DNA from: an uncultured Clostridia bacterium
GTDB lineage: Bacteria > Bacillota > Clostridia > Oscillospirales > Acutalibacteraceae
Length of the DNA stretch: 64,000 nucleotides
Direction: 5' to 3'
Assembly (NCBI GenBank): GCA_947369085.1
Contig: CANBJR010000004.1
Span: 1-64,000 of the forward strand
This document shows positions 41,367 to 51,042 of the stretch, piece by piece; within the stretch, counting starts at the first letter, position 1; the number at the start of each line of letters is the position of its first letter. The notes beneath the pieces were generated by a model. It did not search any database and was not told the DNA's origin. It saw only the letters and a program-made list of their open reading frames with translations. A program made the translations under genes and the position numbers.

Positions 41367-41540
41367 ATGGACGACTGGTATATGTGGCAGGCGTTTTTTA
41401 CAACGGGAAATGTTCTTGATTACCTTCGCTACAAGAGTATTCAGAACGCAAAGGACACCGGTGCTGACACCGTTTCAAGGGAGGAAACCGATGAAATTCC
41501 GGACAGAAGGACTTATAATCAAGGAACAGAATATCGGTGA
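41367..41540 (+). CDS. yqzL: YqzL-like small protein (57 aa)
   Basis: MDDWYMWQAFFTTGNVLDYLRYKSIQNAKD... with GGAGGTG RBS; between era and recO as yqzL in Bacillus. Overlaps recO by 50 nt. Confidence 0.65.
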   Translation: MDDWYMWQAFFTTGNVLDYLRYKSIQNAKDTGADTVSREETDEIPDRRTYNQGTEYR

Positions 41541-42234
41541 GCAGGACAAGCTTGTTTTTGCCCTTACAAAATCTAACGGCGTAATAAAAGCGTTTGTCAG
41601 AGGTGCAAAAAACATCAAAAACCAAAAGTGCGCCTCTACTTCGCTGCTTTCATATTCCCGACTCACGGTTTACAAGGGTCGGGACAGCTACATAATAGGT
41701 GATGCGCAGACAATACGCATATTTTCAAAGCTTAGAAGCGACGTCAAAAAAATGTGTCTTGCGCAGTATTTTTGCGAGCTTGCGCTCACAATTTGTCCGA
41801 GAGAGCAAAAGTCGGAGCTGTTTTTGAGCCTTATTCTGAATTCTCTGTACCTGCTCGGCGAAGAAAAGCGCAGTGCGCAGTTAATTAAGCCGTGCTTTGA
41901 AATGCGCCTTGCAAGTATGGCGGGTTATATGCCTGACCTGCGAATGTGCAGGCATTGCGGAGAGTACTGCCCCGATACAATGTATTTTTTACCAAAGCTC
42001 GGGATGCTTGAATGTGCAGATTGCCACAATAAAAACGGAGAAATTGCAATAGGGCTTAATCCGTCAGCACTGACTGCACTTCGTCACACGGTTTATGCAG
42101 ACGATGACAAGCTGTTTTCATTTTCACTTTCACCGCAGGGGCTTGAAGTGCTCAATCAGGCAAGCGAAAGCTATTTAAAATACAGATTCGAAAAGGATTT
42201 CAAAACATTGACGTTTTATAAAATGATAAGTTAA
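41491..42234 (+). CDS. recO: DNA repair protein RecO
   Basis: TEGLIIKEQNIGEQDKLVFALTKSNGVIKAFVRGAKN; Cys zinc site CRHCG...CADC. Start corrected from 41410. Confidence 0.95.
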   Translation: MKFRTEGLIIKEQNIGEQDKLVFALTKSNGVIKAFVRGAKNIKNQKCASTSLLSYSRLTVYKGRDSYIIGDAQTIRIFSKLRSDVKKMCLAQYFCELALTICPREQKSELFLSLILNSLYLLGEEKRSAQLIKPCFEMRLASMAGYMPDLRMCRHCGEYCPDTMYFLPKLGMLECADCHNKNGEIAIGLNPSALTALRHTVYADDDKLFSFSLSPQGLEVLNQASESYLKYRFEKDFKTLTFYKMIS

Positions 42235-42243
42235 GGATAAATT

Positions 42244-44607
42244 ATGAACAGACATTACAAAACACTTGAACTTGATAAAATGCTTGAACGTCTTGCAGGC
42301 AGAACCAATCTTGACGATGCCCGTGAAATGGCGCTCAGACTTGAACCGCAGTTTGACCTGAAGAAGGTTCAGCTTTTATTAAAGCAGACCGATGACGCAG
42401 TCGTACTAAGCGGAAAATTCGGTGCGCCGTCATTCGGCGGAGCAGAAAACTGCGCCAATCAGCTCAGACGTGCGCAGGCGGGCGGCTGTCTTTCGACAGG
42501 CGAGCTTTTAAAAATTGCGCAGACATTGAGGATAATCCGCACCGTAAAGGAGTGGCACTCAAGGTTTGCAAACACCGAAACAGCGCTTGACATCTATTTC
42601 AGCGGACTGATTTCCAATAAATTTCTTGAGGAAAAAATTACCTCTGCAATTCTGAGCGAGGATGAAATCGCCGACAGCGCAAGTACGGCTTTATCGGATA
42701 TTCGGCGAAAAATCCGCACTGCTTCTTCAAAAGCAAGAGAGATTCTCGATAAAATTATCCACAGCTCAACGTACATAAAATACCTTCAGGACGCTATAGT
42801 AACTCAGCGTGACGGACGGTATGTTGTGCCTGTAAGGAGCGAATGCCGCAACAACGTACCGGGACTTGTGCATGATACCTCGTCAAGCGGTGCGACTTTA
42901 TTTATTGAGCCAATGGGAGTTGTTCAGGCGAACAACGATATTAAAATGCTGAAATCAAAAGAGGAGGAGGAAATTGAGCGAATCCTCTTTGAATTGTCGG
43001 CAAATGCAGGTGACTTTGCCGATACAATAATCAGAAGCTACGAAAGTCTTGCAAATCTAAACCTTATTTTTGCCAAGGCAGACCTTGCGTATTCAATGAA
43101 GGCGTCAATGCCGATTATGAATGACAGGGGTATGGTGGATATCAAGCAGGCAAGACATCCGCTGATTGATAAGGACAAGGTGGTTCCTGTTGATATTGTA
43201 CTAGGGAAGTCCTTTGATACTCTCGTAATTACAGGTCCGAATACAGGCGGCAAAACCGTTACGCTTAAAACACTCGGCTTGCTTACTCTTATGGCTATGT
43301 GCGGACTTCTTGTACCCTGCGCAGACAATAGTGAATTGTCTGTTTTCAGGCGTGTTCTTGTAGATATAGGCGACGAGCAGAGCATTGAACAGTCGTTGTC
43401 AACATTTTCGGCGCATATGACGAACATTATTCAGATTATCAAGCTTGCAAACGCAGGCTCACTCTGCCTTATAGACGAGCTTGGTGCAGGAACAGATCCT
43501 GTTGAGGGTGCGGCGCTTGCTATTGCAATTCTTGAAAAGCTTCGAACCCGTCATGCAAAAATTGCCTCAACTACCCACTATGCAGAGCTTAAAGAGTTTG
43601 CGCTCCGCACAGAGGGCGTAGAAAACGGTTGTTGTGAGTTTGACGTTGCAACGCTTAAACCAACCTACAGGCTTTTAATCGGCGTACCGGGCAAGAGTAA
43701 TGCGTTTGCAATTTCAAAAAGACTTGGGATGGATTTTGAAATTGTTGACAGGGCACAGGAGCTTGTTTCTTCCGAGAGCAGACAGTTTGAGGATGTAGTA
43801 GAAAAACTTGAAAAGCGCCGCCAGAGCCTTGAAAAACAGCTTGAAAACGCAAACAGACTTACTGCAAAAGCAAACACGGAAAAGCAGAAGGCAGAAAACG
43901 AAATGCTAAAAGCCAAAAAGGATGCAGAGCGTGAAATTGAGCGTGCAAAACAGGAGGCACAGCGCATAATTTCAAAAACAAGGGCGCAGGCTGACGCACT
44001 TGTCGAAGAGCTGGAAAAGGCGAGAAAAGCAAAAGAAATGAGTGCTGAGGCTCGTACAAAGCTGAAACGCGACATTGACAAGATGGAGGCGCACGCCGAC
44101 CCGATTCAGGCTAAGAAAACACCGAATGAGGAATACAAGCTGCCCCGTCCGCTCAAGGTCGGCGACAGTGTGCTGATTTATGATATTGACAAAAACGCAA
44201 CAGTGCTTGCGCCGCCCAACAAAGAGGGACTTGTGCTTGTACAGGCAGGAATTATAAAAACAAGAGTTGATATTAAGAATCTGAGGTTATTAAAATCGCA
44301 GAATAAGCCTGTAACAAGTCAGTTTTCAAGCAGGCGCAATGTTCCGAGCAGAATGGACGTTCGCCCCGAAACGGAGATTGACGTAAGGGGAGAAACTGCG
44401 TTTGACGCAATCAATATTGTTGATAAGGCAATTGACAACGCAGTTTTGTCGGGAGTAAGCAAAATCACGATTATCCACGGCAAGGGAACGGGAGTTCTCC
44501 GCCGTGAAATCAATCAGTATCTAAAGTCAAATAAATCGGTCAAGAGCCACCGCCTCGGCGTATTCGGCGAGGGCGAGGACGGCGTTACAATTGTTGAACT
44601 GAAATAA
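42244..44607 (+). CDS. mutS2: Endonuclease MutS2 (with Smr domain)
   Basis: ITGPNTGGKTVTLKTLGLLTLMAMCG; C-terminal Smr IDVRGETAFDAINIVD...IIHGKGTGVLR. Confidence 0.97.
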   Translation: MNRHYKTLELDKMLERLAGRTNLDDAREMALRLEPQFDLKKVQLLLKQTDDAVVLSGKFGAPSFGGAENCANQLRRAQAGGCLSTGELLKIAQTLRIIRTVKEWHSRFANTETALDIYFSGLISNKFLEEKITSAILSEDEIADSASTALSDIRRKIRTASSKAREILDKIIHSSTYIKYLQDAIVTQRDGRYVVPVRSECRNNVPGLVHDTSSSGATLFIEPMGVVQANNDIKMLKSKEEEEIERILFELSANAGDFADTIIRSYESLANLNLIFAKADLAYSMKASMPIMNDRGMVDIKQARHPLIDKDKVVPVDIVLGKSFDTLVITGPNTGGKTVTLKTLGLLTLMAMCGLLVPCADNSELSVFRRVLVDIGDEQSIEQSLSTFSAHMTNIIQIIKLANAGSLCLIDELGAGTDPVEGAALAIAILEKLRTRHAKIASTTHYAELKEFALRTEGVENGCCEFDVATLKPTYRLLIGVPGKSNAFAISKRLGMDFEIVDRAQELVSSESRQFEDVVEKLEKRRQSLEKQLENANRLTAKANTEKQKAENEMLKAKKDAEREIERAKQEAQRIISKTRAQADALVEELEKARKAKEMSAEARTKLKRDIDKMEAHADPIQAKKTPNEEYKLPRPLKVGDSVLIYDIDKNATVLAPPNKEGLVLVQAGIIKTRVDIKNLRLLKSQNKPVTSQFSSRRNVPSRMDVRPETEIDVRGETAFDAINIVDKAIDNAVLSGVSKITIIHGKGTGVLRREINQYLKSNKSVKSHRLGVFGEGEDGVTIVELK

Positions 44608-44705
44608 TTGCAGAACGGTTCTCGAAAACTTTTTGGCAGGCTTCACGGACGTTCAAAAAGTTTTTACAGCGGAATATAAATTAAAGCAGGAAATGGAGCG
44701 AAAGT

Positions 44706-45221
44706 ATGAAGAAGCAATACCTTGATACGGGAAAAATCGTAGGTACTCACGGAATAAAGGGCGAAGTGAGGATTGAGCATTGGAGCGATTCTCCCGAGTT
44801 TTTATGCGCTTTTAAAAAATTGTATCTTGATGAAAACGGACAAAGCTTTATCAAAGTAAAATCCCGTCCGCACAAGAATATAGCTCTTGCTAAAATCAAG
44901 GGCGTTGATACCATAGAATCCGCCGAAAAATTCAGAGGAAAGATTGTCTATATCAATCGTGATGATATTGTTCTTGACGAAGGTGTATATTTTGTTCAGG
45001 ATTTAATCGGGCTTGAGGTAAAGGACGCCGGCAGCGGTGTTGTTTACGGTGAAATTACAGATGTTCTGAGGACGGGTGCAAACGATGTCTATGAAATCAC
45101 AGACAGCGAAAATAAAAAATACTTTGCACCTGTTATTGACGAAGTGGTTGAAGAAATCAACGTTGACGGCGGTTTTGTGCTTATTCGCCCGATGAAAGGA
45201 ATATTTGATGATGAGGATTGA
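44706..45221 (+). CDS. rimM: Ribosome maturation factor RimM
   Basis: DTGKIVGTHGIKGEVRIEHWSD...YFAPVIDEVVEEINVDGGFVLIRP. Confidence 0.96.
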   Translation: MKKQYLDTGKIVGTHGIKGEVRIEHWSDSPEFLCAFKKLYLDENGQSFIKVKSRPHKNIALAKIKGVDTIESAEKFRGKIVYINRDDIVLDEGVYFVQDLIGLEVKDAGSGVVYGEITDVLRTGANDVYEITDSENKKYFAPVIDEVVEEINVDGGFVLIRPMKGIFDDED

Positions 45222-45894
45222 TATAATAACCTTATTCCCCGAAATGTTTGAGCCTGTTTTAAACGAGAGCATAATCGGCAGAGCGCAGAAAAGCGGTGCA
45301 ATTGAAATTGTATGCCACCAGCTTCGTGATTATGCCTTTGACAAGCACAGGCGGGTTGACGATACTCCCTACGGTGGCGGAATGGGTATGCTTATGAAGG
45401 CCGAACCGATTGCGCTTTGCTTTGAAGATATATGCAAACAGACAGACCAAAAACCTCATTTCGTTTATATGTCGCCGCAGGGAAAAACGCTGACCCAAAA
45501 ACATTTAAAGGAACTTTCAAATATTGAAAACATATGCATTTTGTGCGGTCATTACGAGGGTGTTGACCAACGGCTGTTAGATACCTTTATTGATGAAGAA
45601 ATTTCTATAGGCGACTATGTGCTTACGGGCGGTGAACTGCCTGCAATGGTGTTTGCCGACGCACTTGCACGAATGGTTCCCGGTGTGCTTTCAAATAATG
45701 AGTGCTTTACCGAGGAAAGCCACTTTAACGGACTTTTGGAATATCCGCAGTACACAAAGCCGTCAGAGTGGAGAGGCATAGAAGTTCCCGAGGTGCTTTT
45801 AAGCGGGCACCACGCAAATATAGAAAAATGGCGCAGGGAAAAAAGCCTTGAGGTTACACAGCAAAAGCGCCCTGATTTGCTGAATGATAACTGA
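45205..45894 (+). CDS. trmD: tRNA (guanine-N1)-methyltransferase TrmD
   Basis: RIDIITLFPEMFEPVLNESIIGRA; EISIGDYVLTGGELPAMV. Confidence 0.97.
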   Translation: MMMRIDIITLFPEMFEPVLNESIIGRAQKSGAIEIVCHQLRDYAFDKHRRVDDTPYGGGMGMLMKAEPIALCFEDICKQTDQKPHFVYMSPQGKTLTQKHLKELSNIENICILCGHYEGVDQRLLDTFIDEEISIGDYVLTGGELPAMVFADALARMVPGVLSNNECFTEESHFNGLLEYPQYTKPSEWRGIEVPEVLLSGHHANIEKWRREKSLEVTQQKRPDLLNDN

Positions 45895-46099
45895 TATTCG
45901 TTATTTATGTATGAAAATTTTAATCAAATCTTGTAAAATTGCACAAGAAACGATTTGATTTTTTGACTTCAAGTGAATATTAATACGAAATTATTTTAGT
46001 ATATTGACCTTGATAATAAAAAAGATTATAATAAGTATTAAATCAAGCCTTTAAGGTTTTTTCGGTTTAAATTATAATGTGTCAGAGAGGGTTTTCAAA

Positions 46100-46363
46100 A
46101 TGTATGTTAAGGAAGTTTTAGTTCAGAACAAAGCCGGCTTACACGCTCGCCCGGCAACTTTCTTTATCCAGAAGGCTAACGAGTACAAGTCAACAATCTG
46201 GGTTGAGAAGGAAGAGCGCCGTGTTAACGCAAAGAGTCTTCTTGGCGTACTTTCACTCGGTATTATCGGAGGAACAGAAATCAAGATTATTGCTGACGGC
46301 TCGGACGAAACCGAGGCTGTTGAAGGTCTTGTTGCTCTTGTAGAATCAGGTTTTACTGAATAA
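46100..46363 (+). CDS. HPr family phosphocarrier protein
   Basis: NKAGLHARPATFF with His15; NAKSLLGVLSLG with Ser46. Start corrected to 46100. Confidence 0.93.
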   Translation: MYVKEVLVQNKAGLHARPATFFIQKANEYKSTIWVEKEERRVNAKSLLGVLSLGIIGGTEIKIIADGSDETEAVEGLVALVESGFTE

Positions 46364-46385
46364 TTGTAAACTCACAGCATTTTTA

Positions 46386-46415
46386 GGGCGGAATTATCCG
46401 CCCTTTTTGTTTTTT
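46386..46415 (+). terminator. Terminator after HPr gene
   Basis: GGGCGGAATTATCCGCCC then TTTTTGTTTTTT. Confidence 0.85.
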
Positions 46416-46431
46416 GGAAGTTGGTGAAATT

Positions 46432-48267
46432 ATGAATCCTAAAATGCAGCAGCTGCGCAAAAAGGCAATGGCTTTGCCGCTTTTGCCGGGTGTTTATATT
46501 ATGCACGGTAAAAGCGGAGAAATTATATATATCGGTAAGGCAAAGGCACTTAAAAATCGTGTCAGCCAGTATTTCGGCTCGCAGAATAATCACGCCGAAA
46601 AGGTACGCAGAATGGTTGACAATGTGGACGACTTTGAGTATATTATCACCGACAGTGAGTTTGAGGCTTTAATTCTTGAATGCAGTCTTATAAAACAGCA
46701 CACGCCTAAGTACAACATTCTGTTAAAGGACGATAAGGGATACAGCTACATCAAGTTAAGTGCGGGCGACTGGGGCAAGCTTTCTTATGTTCTTCAAAAA
46801 GCGGACGACGGAGCGCAGTATATCGGCCCGTACAAGAGCAGTTACTATGTAAAAAGTGCAGTTGAGGAAGCAAACAAAATTTTTATGCTCCCGACCTGCA
46901 ACAGGCGTTTCCCGCAGGACTTCCGCAAAGGCAGACCTTGCCTTAACTACCACATTAAGCAGTGTATGGCGCCCTGTACAGGCAGAGTGAAGCTTAAAGA
47001 TTACAAAGAAAGTCTTGCACAGGCGCTTGATTTTTTAAAGGGTGGTTCATCAAACTCGATTAAGCAGCTTACTGCACAAATGGAAGAAGCGGCAGAAAAT
47101 CTTGAATTTGAACGTGCCGCAAGAATACGTGATAAGATAAACGCAGTGAAAAAGATGGGAGATAAGCAAAAGGTTGTCGCCAACAGGGTGCTTGATGAGG
47201 ACGTTGTTGCAAGCTTTACAGACAACGGTAAAATCTGCTTTCAGGTTTTCCGCTTTGAGGGCGGCAGACTTTTTGACCGGGAAAGTTTCATTTTTGACAG
47301 CGGCGACAGCGAAAGCGAATACGAGGAATTTTTGCTTGGCTACTACACAATCAGAAATGATATTCCAAAGAATATTGCGATTGACAGGGGATTTGATGGT
47401 ATAGATGCAATTTCACAGTGGCTGAGTGAAAAAAGAGGCAACAAGGTTAATGTAACTGTTCCGCAAAGGGGAGAGCAGGCACAGCTTGTTTCAATGTGCC
47501 GTTCAAATGCCGCAGAAGCGCTTGCACAGAAAAAGGGTGCAACGGTGCGTGAATTCGGTGTGCTTGAAGAACTTAAAGAAACTCTCGGACTTGAAAAACT
47601 GCCTGAATATATAGAATCCTACGATATTTCAAACCTTGCAGGAACAGAAAACGTTGCGGGAATGATAGTTTATAAAAACGGAAAGCCGCTTAAATCGGCG
47701 TATAGAAAGTTTAAAATCAAAGGCTTTGAGGGTCAGGACGACTATGCTTCAATGGCTGAGGTTATTTCACGCCGATTTGACGAATACTATAAAGCAGACA
47801 ACAAATCAGAGGGCTTTGGAAGGCTTCCCGATTTAATCTTGCTTGACGGCGGAAAAGGACAGGTTGCGGCTGTTAAACAGGTTCTTGAAAAAATGAACAT
47901 AACCGTACCTCTTTTCGGTATGGTAAAGGACGACAGACACCGCACCCGTGCAGTAACGGGTGACGGTGGAGAAATTGCAATCAGCTCAAAGCGTGCGCTT
48001 TTTACCTTTTTAAGCAAAATGCAGGATGAGGTTCACCGCTTTGCAATCGGTTATCACCATGCACGCAGGAGCAAAAACACCTTTAAAAGCTCGCTAACAA
48101 ATATTGACGGTGTGGGAGAAGTCAGGGCAAAGTCGCTGTTAAAATACTTCAGAACGATTGACAATATTTCAAAGGCTGATTTAGAGGAACTTGAAAATGC
48201 ACCTAAAATGACAAAGGATACTGCACTTGCAGTTTACAAATATTTCCACTTGGAAGACAAAGAGTAA
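46432..48267 (+). CDS. uvrC: Excinuclease ABC subunit UvrC
   Basis: LPLLPGVYIMHGKSGEIIYIGKAKALKNRVSQYF (GIY-YIG), UVR, RNase H-like C-terminal domain. Confidence 0.97.
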   Translation: MNPKMQQLRKKAMALPLLPGVYIMHGKSGEIIYIGKAKALKNRVSQYFGSQNNHAEKVRRMVDNVDDFEYIITDSEFEALILECSLIKQHTPKYNILLKDDKGYSYIKLSAGDWGKLSYVLQKADDGAQYIGPYKSSYYVKSAVEEANKIFMLPTCNRRFPQDFRKGRPCLNYHIKQCMAPCTGRVKLKDYKESLAQALDFLKGGSSNSIKQLTAQMEEAAENLEFERAARIRDKINAVKKMGDKQKVVANRVLDEDVVASFTDNGKICFQVFRFEGGRLFDRESFIFDSGDSESEYEEFLLGYYTIRNDIPKNIAIDRGFDGIDAISQWLSEKRGNKVNVTVPQRGEQAQLVSMCRSNAAEALAQKKGATVREFGVLEELKETLGLEKLPEYIESYDISNLAGTENVAGMIVYKNGKPLKSAYRKFKIKGFEGQDDYASMAEVISRRFDEYYKADNKSEGFGRLPDLILLDGGKGQVAAVKQVLEKMNITVPLFGMVKDDRHRTRAVTGDGGEIAISSKRALFTFLSKMQDEVHRFAIGYHHARRSKNTFKSSLTNIDGVGEVRAKSLLKYFRTIDNISKADLEELENAPKMTKDTALAVYKYFHLEDKE

Positions 48268-48337
48268 AATTTTGTTGTAAAATATGGTGTAATGTGTTAT
48301 ACTTACAGCAGAAAATATATTTTAAAGGAACAGTACT

Positions 48338-48886
48338 ATGCGTGTAATCACAGGTTTTGCAAGAGGCAGACGTCTTGAAACCCTTGAGGGAGAGGACGTA
48401 AGACCTACTACCGACAGAATTAAAGAAGCTGTTTTTTCAATTATCCAGTTTGAAACCGAGGGAAGGGCGTTTCTTGATTTGTTTGCAGGCTCGGGACAAA
48501 TGGGTATTGAAGCGTTAAGCAGAGGCGCAAAAACAGCCTCTTTTGTTGACAACTCCAAGAAATCTCTCGATACGGTTAAGAGAAATCTTAAAACAACTAA
48601 GCTTGAACAGAACGCAAAAACCTTTGCAATGGATTATCAGAGCTTTGTTTCAATGTGCAGCGAACGCTTTGATATTGCGTTTATTGACCCTCCGTACAAA
48701 ACGGGAATGCTGCAAAAGGCGCTTGAGCTTGTGCCCGAGATTATGAACGAAACAGGCGTAATTATAGCGGAAAATCCGCTTGATGAAGAAATTTTGTCGA
48801 ATTACGGTAATTTTGTACTTGACAGACAGTATCGCTATGGTAAAATAAAAATAAGTACATTCAGACATAAGGATTTTGTGCAATGA
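48338..48886 (+). CDS. rsmD: 16S rRNA (guanine(966)-N(2))-methyltransferase RsmD
   Basis: MRVITGFARGRRLETLEGEDVRPTTDRIKEAVFSIIQ; DPPY. Confidence 0.96.
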   Translation: MRVITGFARGRRLETLEGEDVRPTTDRIKEAVFSIIQFETEGRAFLDLFAGSGQMGIEALSRGAKTASFVDNSKKSLDTVKRNLKTTKLEQNAKTFAMDYQSFVSMCSERFDIAFIDPPYKTGMLQKALELVPEIMNETGVIIAENPLDEEILSNYGNFVLDRQYRYGKIKISTFRHKDFVQ

Positions 48887-49374
48887 ATAAAACGGTAATT
48901 TGTCCAGGCAGTTTTGATCCGGTCACTCTCGGTCATGTTGACGTTATTAAGCGTTCGGCAAATATGTTTGACCGGGTTATTGTCGGCGTGCTTGTGAATT
49001 CCTCAAAAACCCCGTGCTTTTCTATTGATGAGCGAATAGGATTTTTAAAAGAGGTTACGCAGGACATTCCGAATGTTGAGGTTGTAAGCTTTGACGGCTT
49101 GCTTGCCCAGTATTGTAAAGAAAGAAATGTTGACGCAATTGTAAGGGGTTTGCGTGCGGTTTCGGATTTTGAATACGAATTTCAGATGGCTATTACCAAC
49201 AAAAAGCTCAATCCTCAGCTTGAAACAATTTTTCTTATGGCAAATTCGGAGTCTATGTATCTTAGCTCAAGTATGGTTCGTGAGGTTGCCTCAATGGGCG
49301 GAGATATCAGCAATTTCGTGCCAAAATGTATTCACGACAGAATAGTAAAAGGAATTTCAAATATCAAGAAATAA
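48883..49374 (+). CDS. coaD: Phosphopantetheine adenylyltransferase
   Basis: ICPGSFDPVTLGHVDVIKRSA; ESMYLSSSMVREVAS. Confidence 0.97.
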   Translation: MNKTVICPGSFDPVTLGHVDVIKRSANMFDRVIVGVLVNSSKTPCFSIDERIGFLKEVTQDIPNVEVVSFDGLLAQYCKERNVDAIVRGLRAVSDFEYEFQMAITNKKLNPQLETIFLMANSESMYLSSSMVREVASMGGDISNFVPKCIHDRIVKGISNIKK

Positions 49375-49411
49375 ACTTAATTCAGATTGGATTATATAAG
49401 GAGTGGAAAAA

Positions 49412-49876
49412 ATGAAAGTTGATGATTTAATTCTACAGCTTCAGGACGTTATCAGCGATGCAAAGTCAATGCCGTTTTCAGGCGGAAAGGTTATGGTAAG
49501 CAGCGATGAAATCTATGATATTATCGACCAGATTCAGGACGCTATGCCTGCCGAGGTAAGACAGGCAAAGAATATTGTTGCTGACAGAAAGCAGATTCTT
49601 ACCGAGGCTAACCGTGAGTCTGAAAACATAATTAGAGCCGCCGAAGAACGCAAAAAGGCAATGCTTAATCAGAATGAGATTGTCAGAGAGGCTCAGGCAA
49701 AGGCAAAAGAAATTGTTGACGATGCAAAACAGAAGTCAGCCGAAATCAGAAAGGCTGCCAATGTTTACGTTGACAGCATCATCAGACGTACAGAGGACAG
49801 CATATCTGCTCAGCTTGATGAAATTAAGAAAACAAGAGCAAATATTTTAAATTCTCAGAAGTCAAAACAGAATTGA
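49412..49876 (+). CDS. Coiled-coil protein (ATP synthase b/DivIVA-like helical), function unknown
   Basis: Long Ala/Lys/Glu helices after coaD; start corrected to 49412. Confidence 0.7.
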   Translation: MKVDDLILQLQDVISDAKSMPFSGGKVMVSSDEIYDIIDQIQDAMPAEVRQAKNIVADRKQILTEANRESENIIRAAEERKKAMLNQNEIVREAQAKAKEIVDDAKQKSAEIRKAANVYVDSIIRRTEDSISAQLDEIKKTRANILNSQKSKQN

Positions 49877-49894
49877 TAAATTATTAAGTGAAAG

Positions 49895-49932
49895 AACGCT
49901 GAATTGCAGAAAATGCATTTCAGCGTTTTTTT
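49895..49932 (+). terminator. Rho-independent terminator
   Basis: AACGCTGAATTGCA-loop-TGCATTTCAGCGTT then TTTT. Confidence 0.8.
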
Positions 49933-50083
49933 ATCAAAGATTAAATAAATGTTTTATATATTCGGAATATAAGTTTTAGTAATTTCCGATTATAAAATAG
50001 CTTAAAAAAACTGTAAAATATTATTTTATCCTTTTATATGCTAAAATATTTCAAAATATTAATTAATTTATATTGACTTTTGA

Positions 50084-50335
50084 TATAAATATGATAATAT
50101 AATTACAAAGAGCTCTTTTAACACATTAAGACAAAATTATGATAGAAGTAATATTGAGTTATCGTATCTGGACTATTATGGTGGTTTAGTAGCATCATCA
50201 TGGTCTGATAATTATACAAAACTTCAGGAAGGAATTACTTGTGGCGGACAATACGATAACAACGATAATCTGGTTGGAACTTATTATTGTAGTGTCGGTA
50301 ACATAGTTAATTTATGGTATCTCGTATGTTATTAA
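50084..50335 (+). pseudogene. Open but startless coding fragment, possible degraded toxin tail
   Basis: YKYDNIITKSSFNTLRQNYDRSNIELSYLDYYGGLVASSWSDNYTKLQEGITCGGQYDNNDNLVGTYYCSVGNIVNLWYLVCY stop; no ATG/GTG/TTG in frame. Confidence 0.35.
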
Positions 50336-50958
50336 ATAAATTAAAATACTGGGTTTTAGTGTTTATAATTACTGTATTATCAGTTGCCTTATATGGTTGC
50401 AGCAGTAATTCTCCAAATATTGAAAACACTACGTCAAAAGATGAAGATACTACTGTTGCTGAAACTTCAACAGTTAATGAATACGAAACTTTCTTAGAGG
50501 ACGGCTCTAAATACAATATCGACCTTACGGCAAAATATAACGAAAAGGAAAACACCATTGATACAATCCTTACAAACAACACCGAGAATCTTCATGTTTT
50601 TCAAGAGTCTGAGCATTTTGTCTACAAGCAAAATGGCAACAAATGGGATAATATTACATTTAGTTATGGTGCTTTAAGCACGTGGAGTCCTGAAGTAGCA
50701 TTGCCTATAGACGGAGAAAATACACTACATAATTCTATACCTGCATATCCTTCCTCTAACGACAACGGAAACGACATAAACGAAGCGAGGAAAACAAAAT
50801 ATTTCACTCCGGGAAAGTATAAAATTGCCGTTAGGGTAAGCGTTTGCGACCCGTTGGAGTATATGGAAATAAATAATGACGGTAAAATGGAAACCTTTCC
50901 GCGTTATGACAAAAACAGATTTACATTTTTGAAAGAGGCTTATTTTATTGTTGAATAA
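50314..50958 (+). CDS. Lipoprotein of unknown function
   Basis: TM/signal followed by lipobox VALYGC; start at 50314 or 50326. Confidence 0.75.
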   Translation: MVSRMLLNKLKYWVLVFIITVLSVALYGCSSNSPNIENTTSKDEDTTVAETSTVNEYETFLEDGSKYNIDLTAKYNEKENTIDTILTNNTENLHVFQESEHFVYKQNGNKWDNITFSYGALSTWSPEVALPIDGENTLHNSIPAYPSSNDNGNDINEARKTKYFTPGKYKIAVRVSVCDPLEYMEINNDGKMETFPRYDKNRFTFLKEAYFIVE

Positions 50959-50985
50959 GTACGTTCTACATTACAATTAAAAAAT

Positions 50986-51025
50986 TACGGCTGTTTTACC
51001 AAAAAGGTGAAACAGCCGTATTGTT
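50986..51025. terminator. Bidirectional terminator
   Basis: TACGGCTGTTTTACC-AAAAA-GGTGAAACAGCCGTA. Confidence 0.7.
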
Positions 51026-51042
51026 ATACTTAACTATATTTT

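Noticed and set aside
41410-41490. Upstream start for recO (MFLITFATRVFRTQRTPV...)
   Set aside because: This stretch is the coding region of the YqzL-like gene in another frame; recO homology begins at 41491 after AAGGGAGG.
43665-44081. 138-aa minus-strand Ser/Phe-rich ORF
   Set aside because: Antisense shadow of the mutS2 coiled-coil region (Glu/Lys codons read backwards).
50040-50110. Riboswitch or structured RNA in the AT-rich gap
   Set aside because: No recognisable aptamer core or strong stems; low-complexity AT sequence only.
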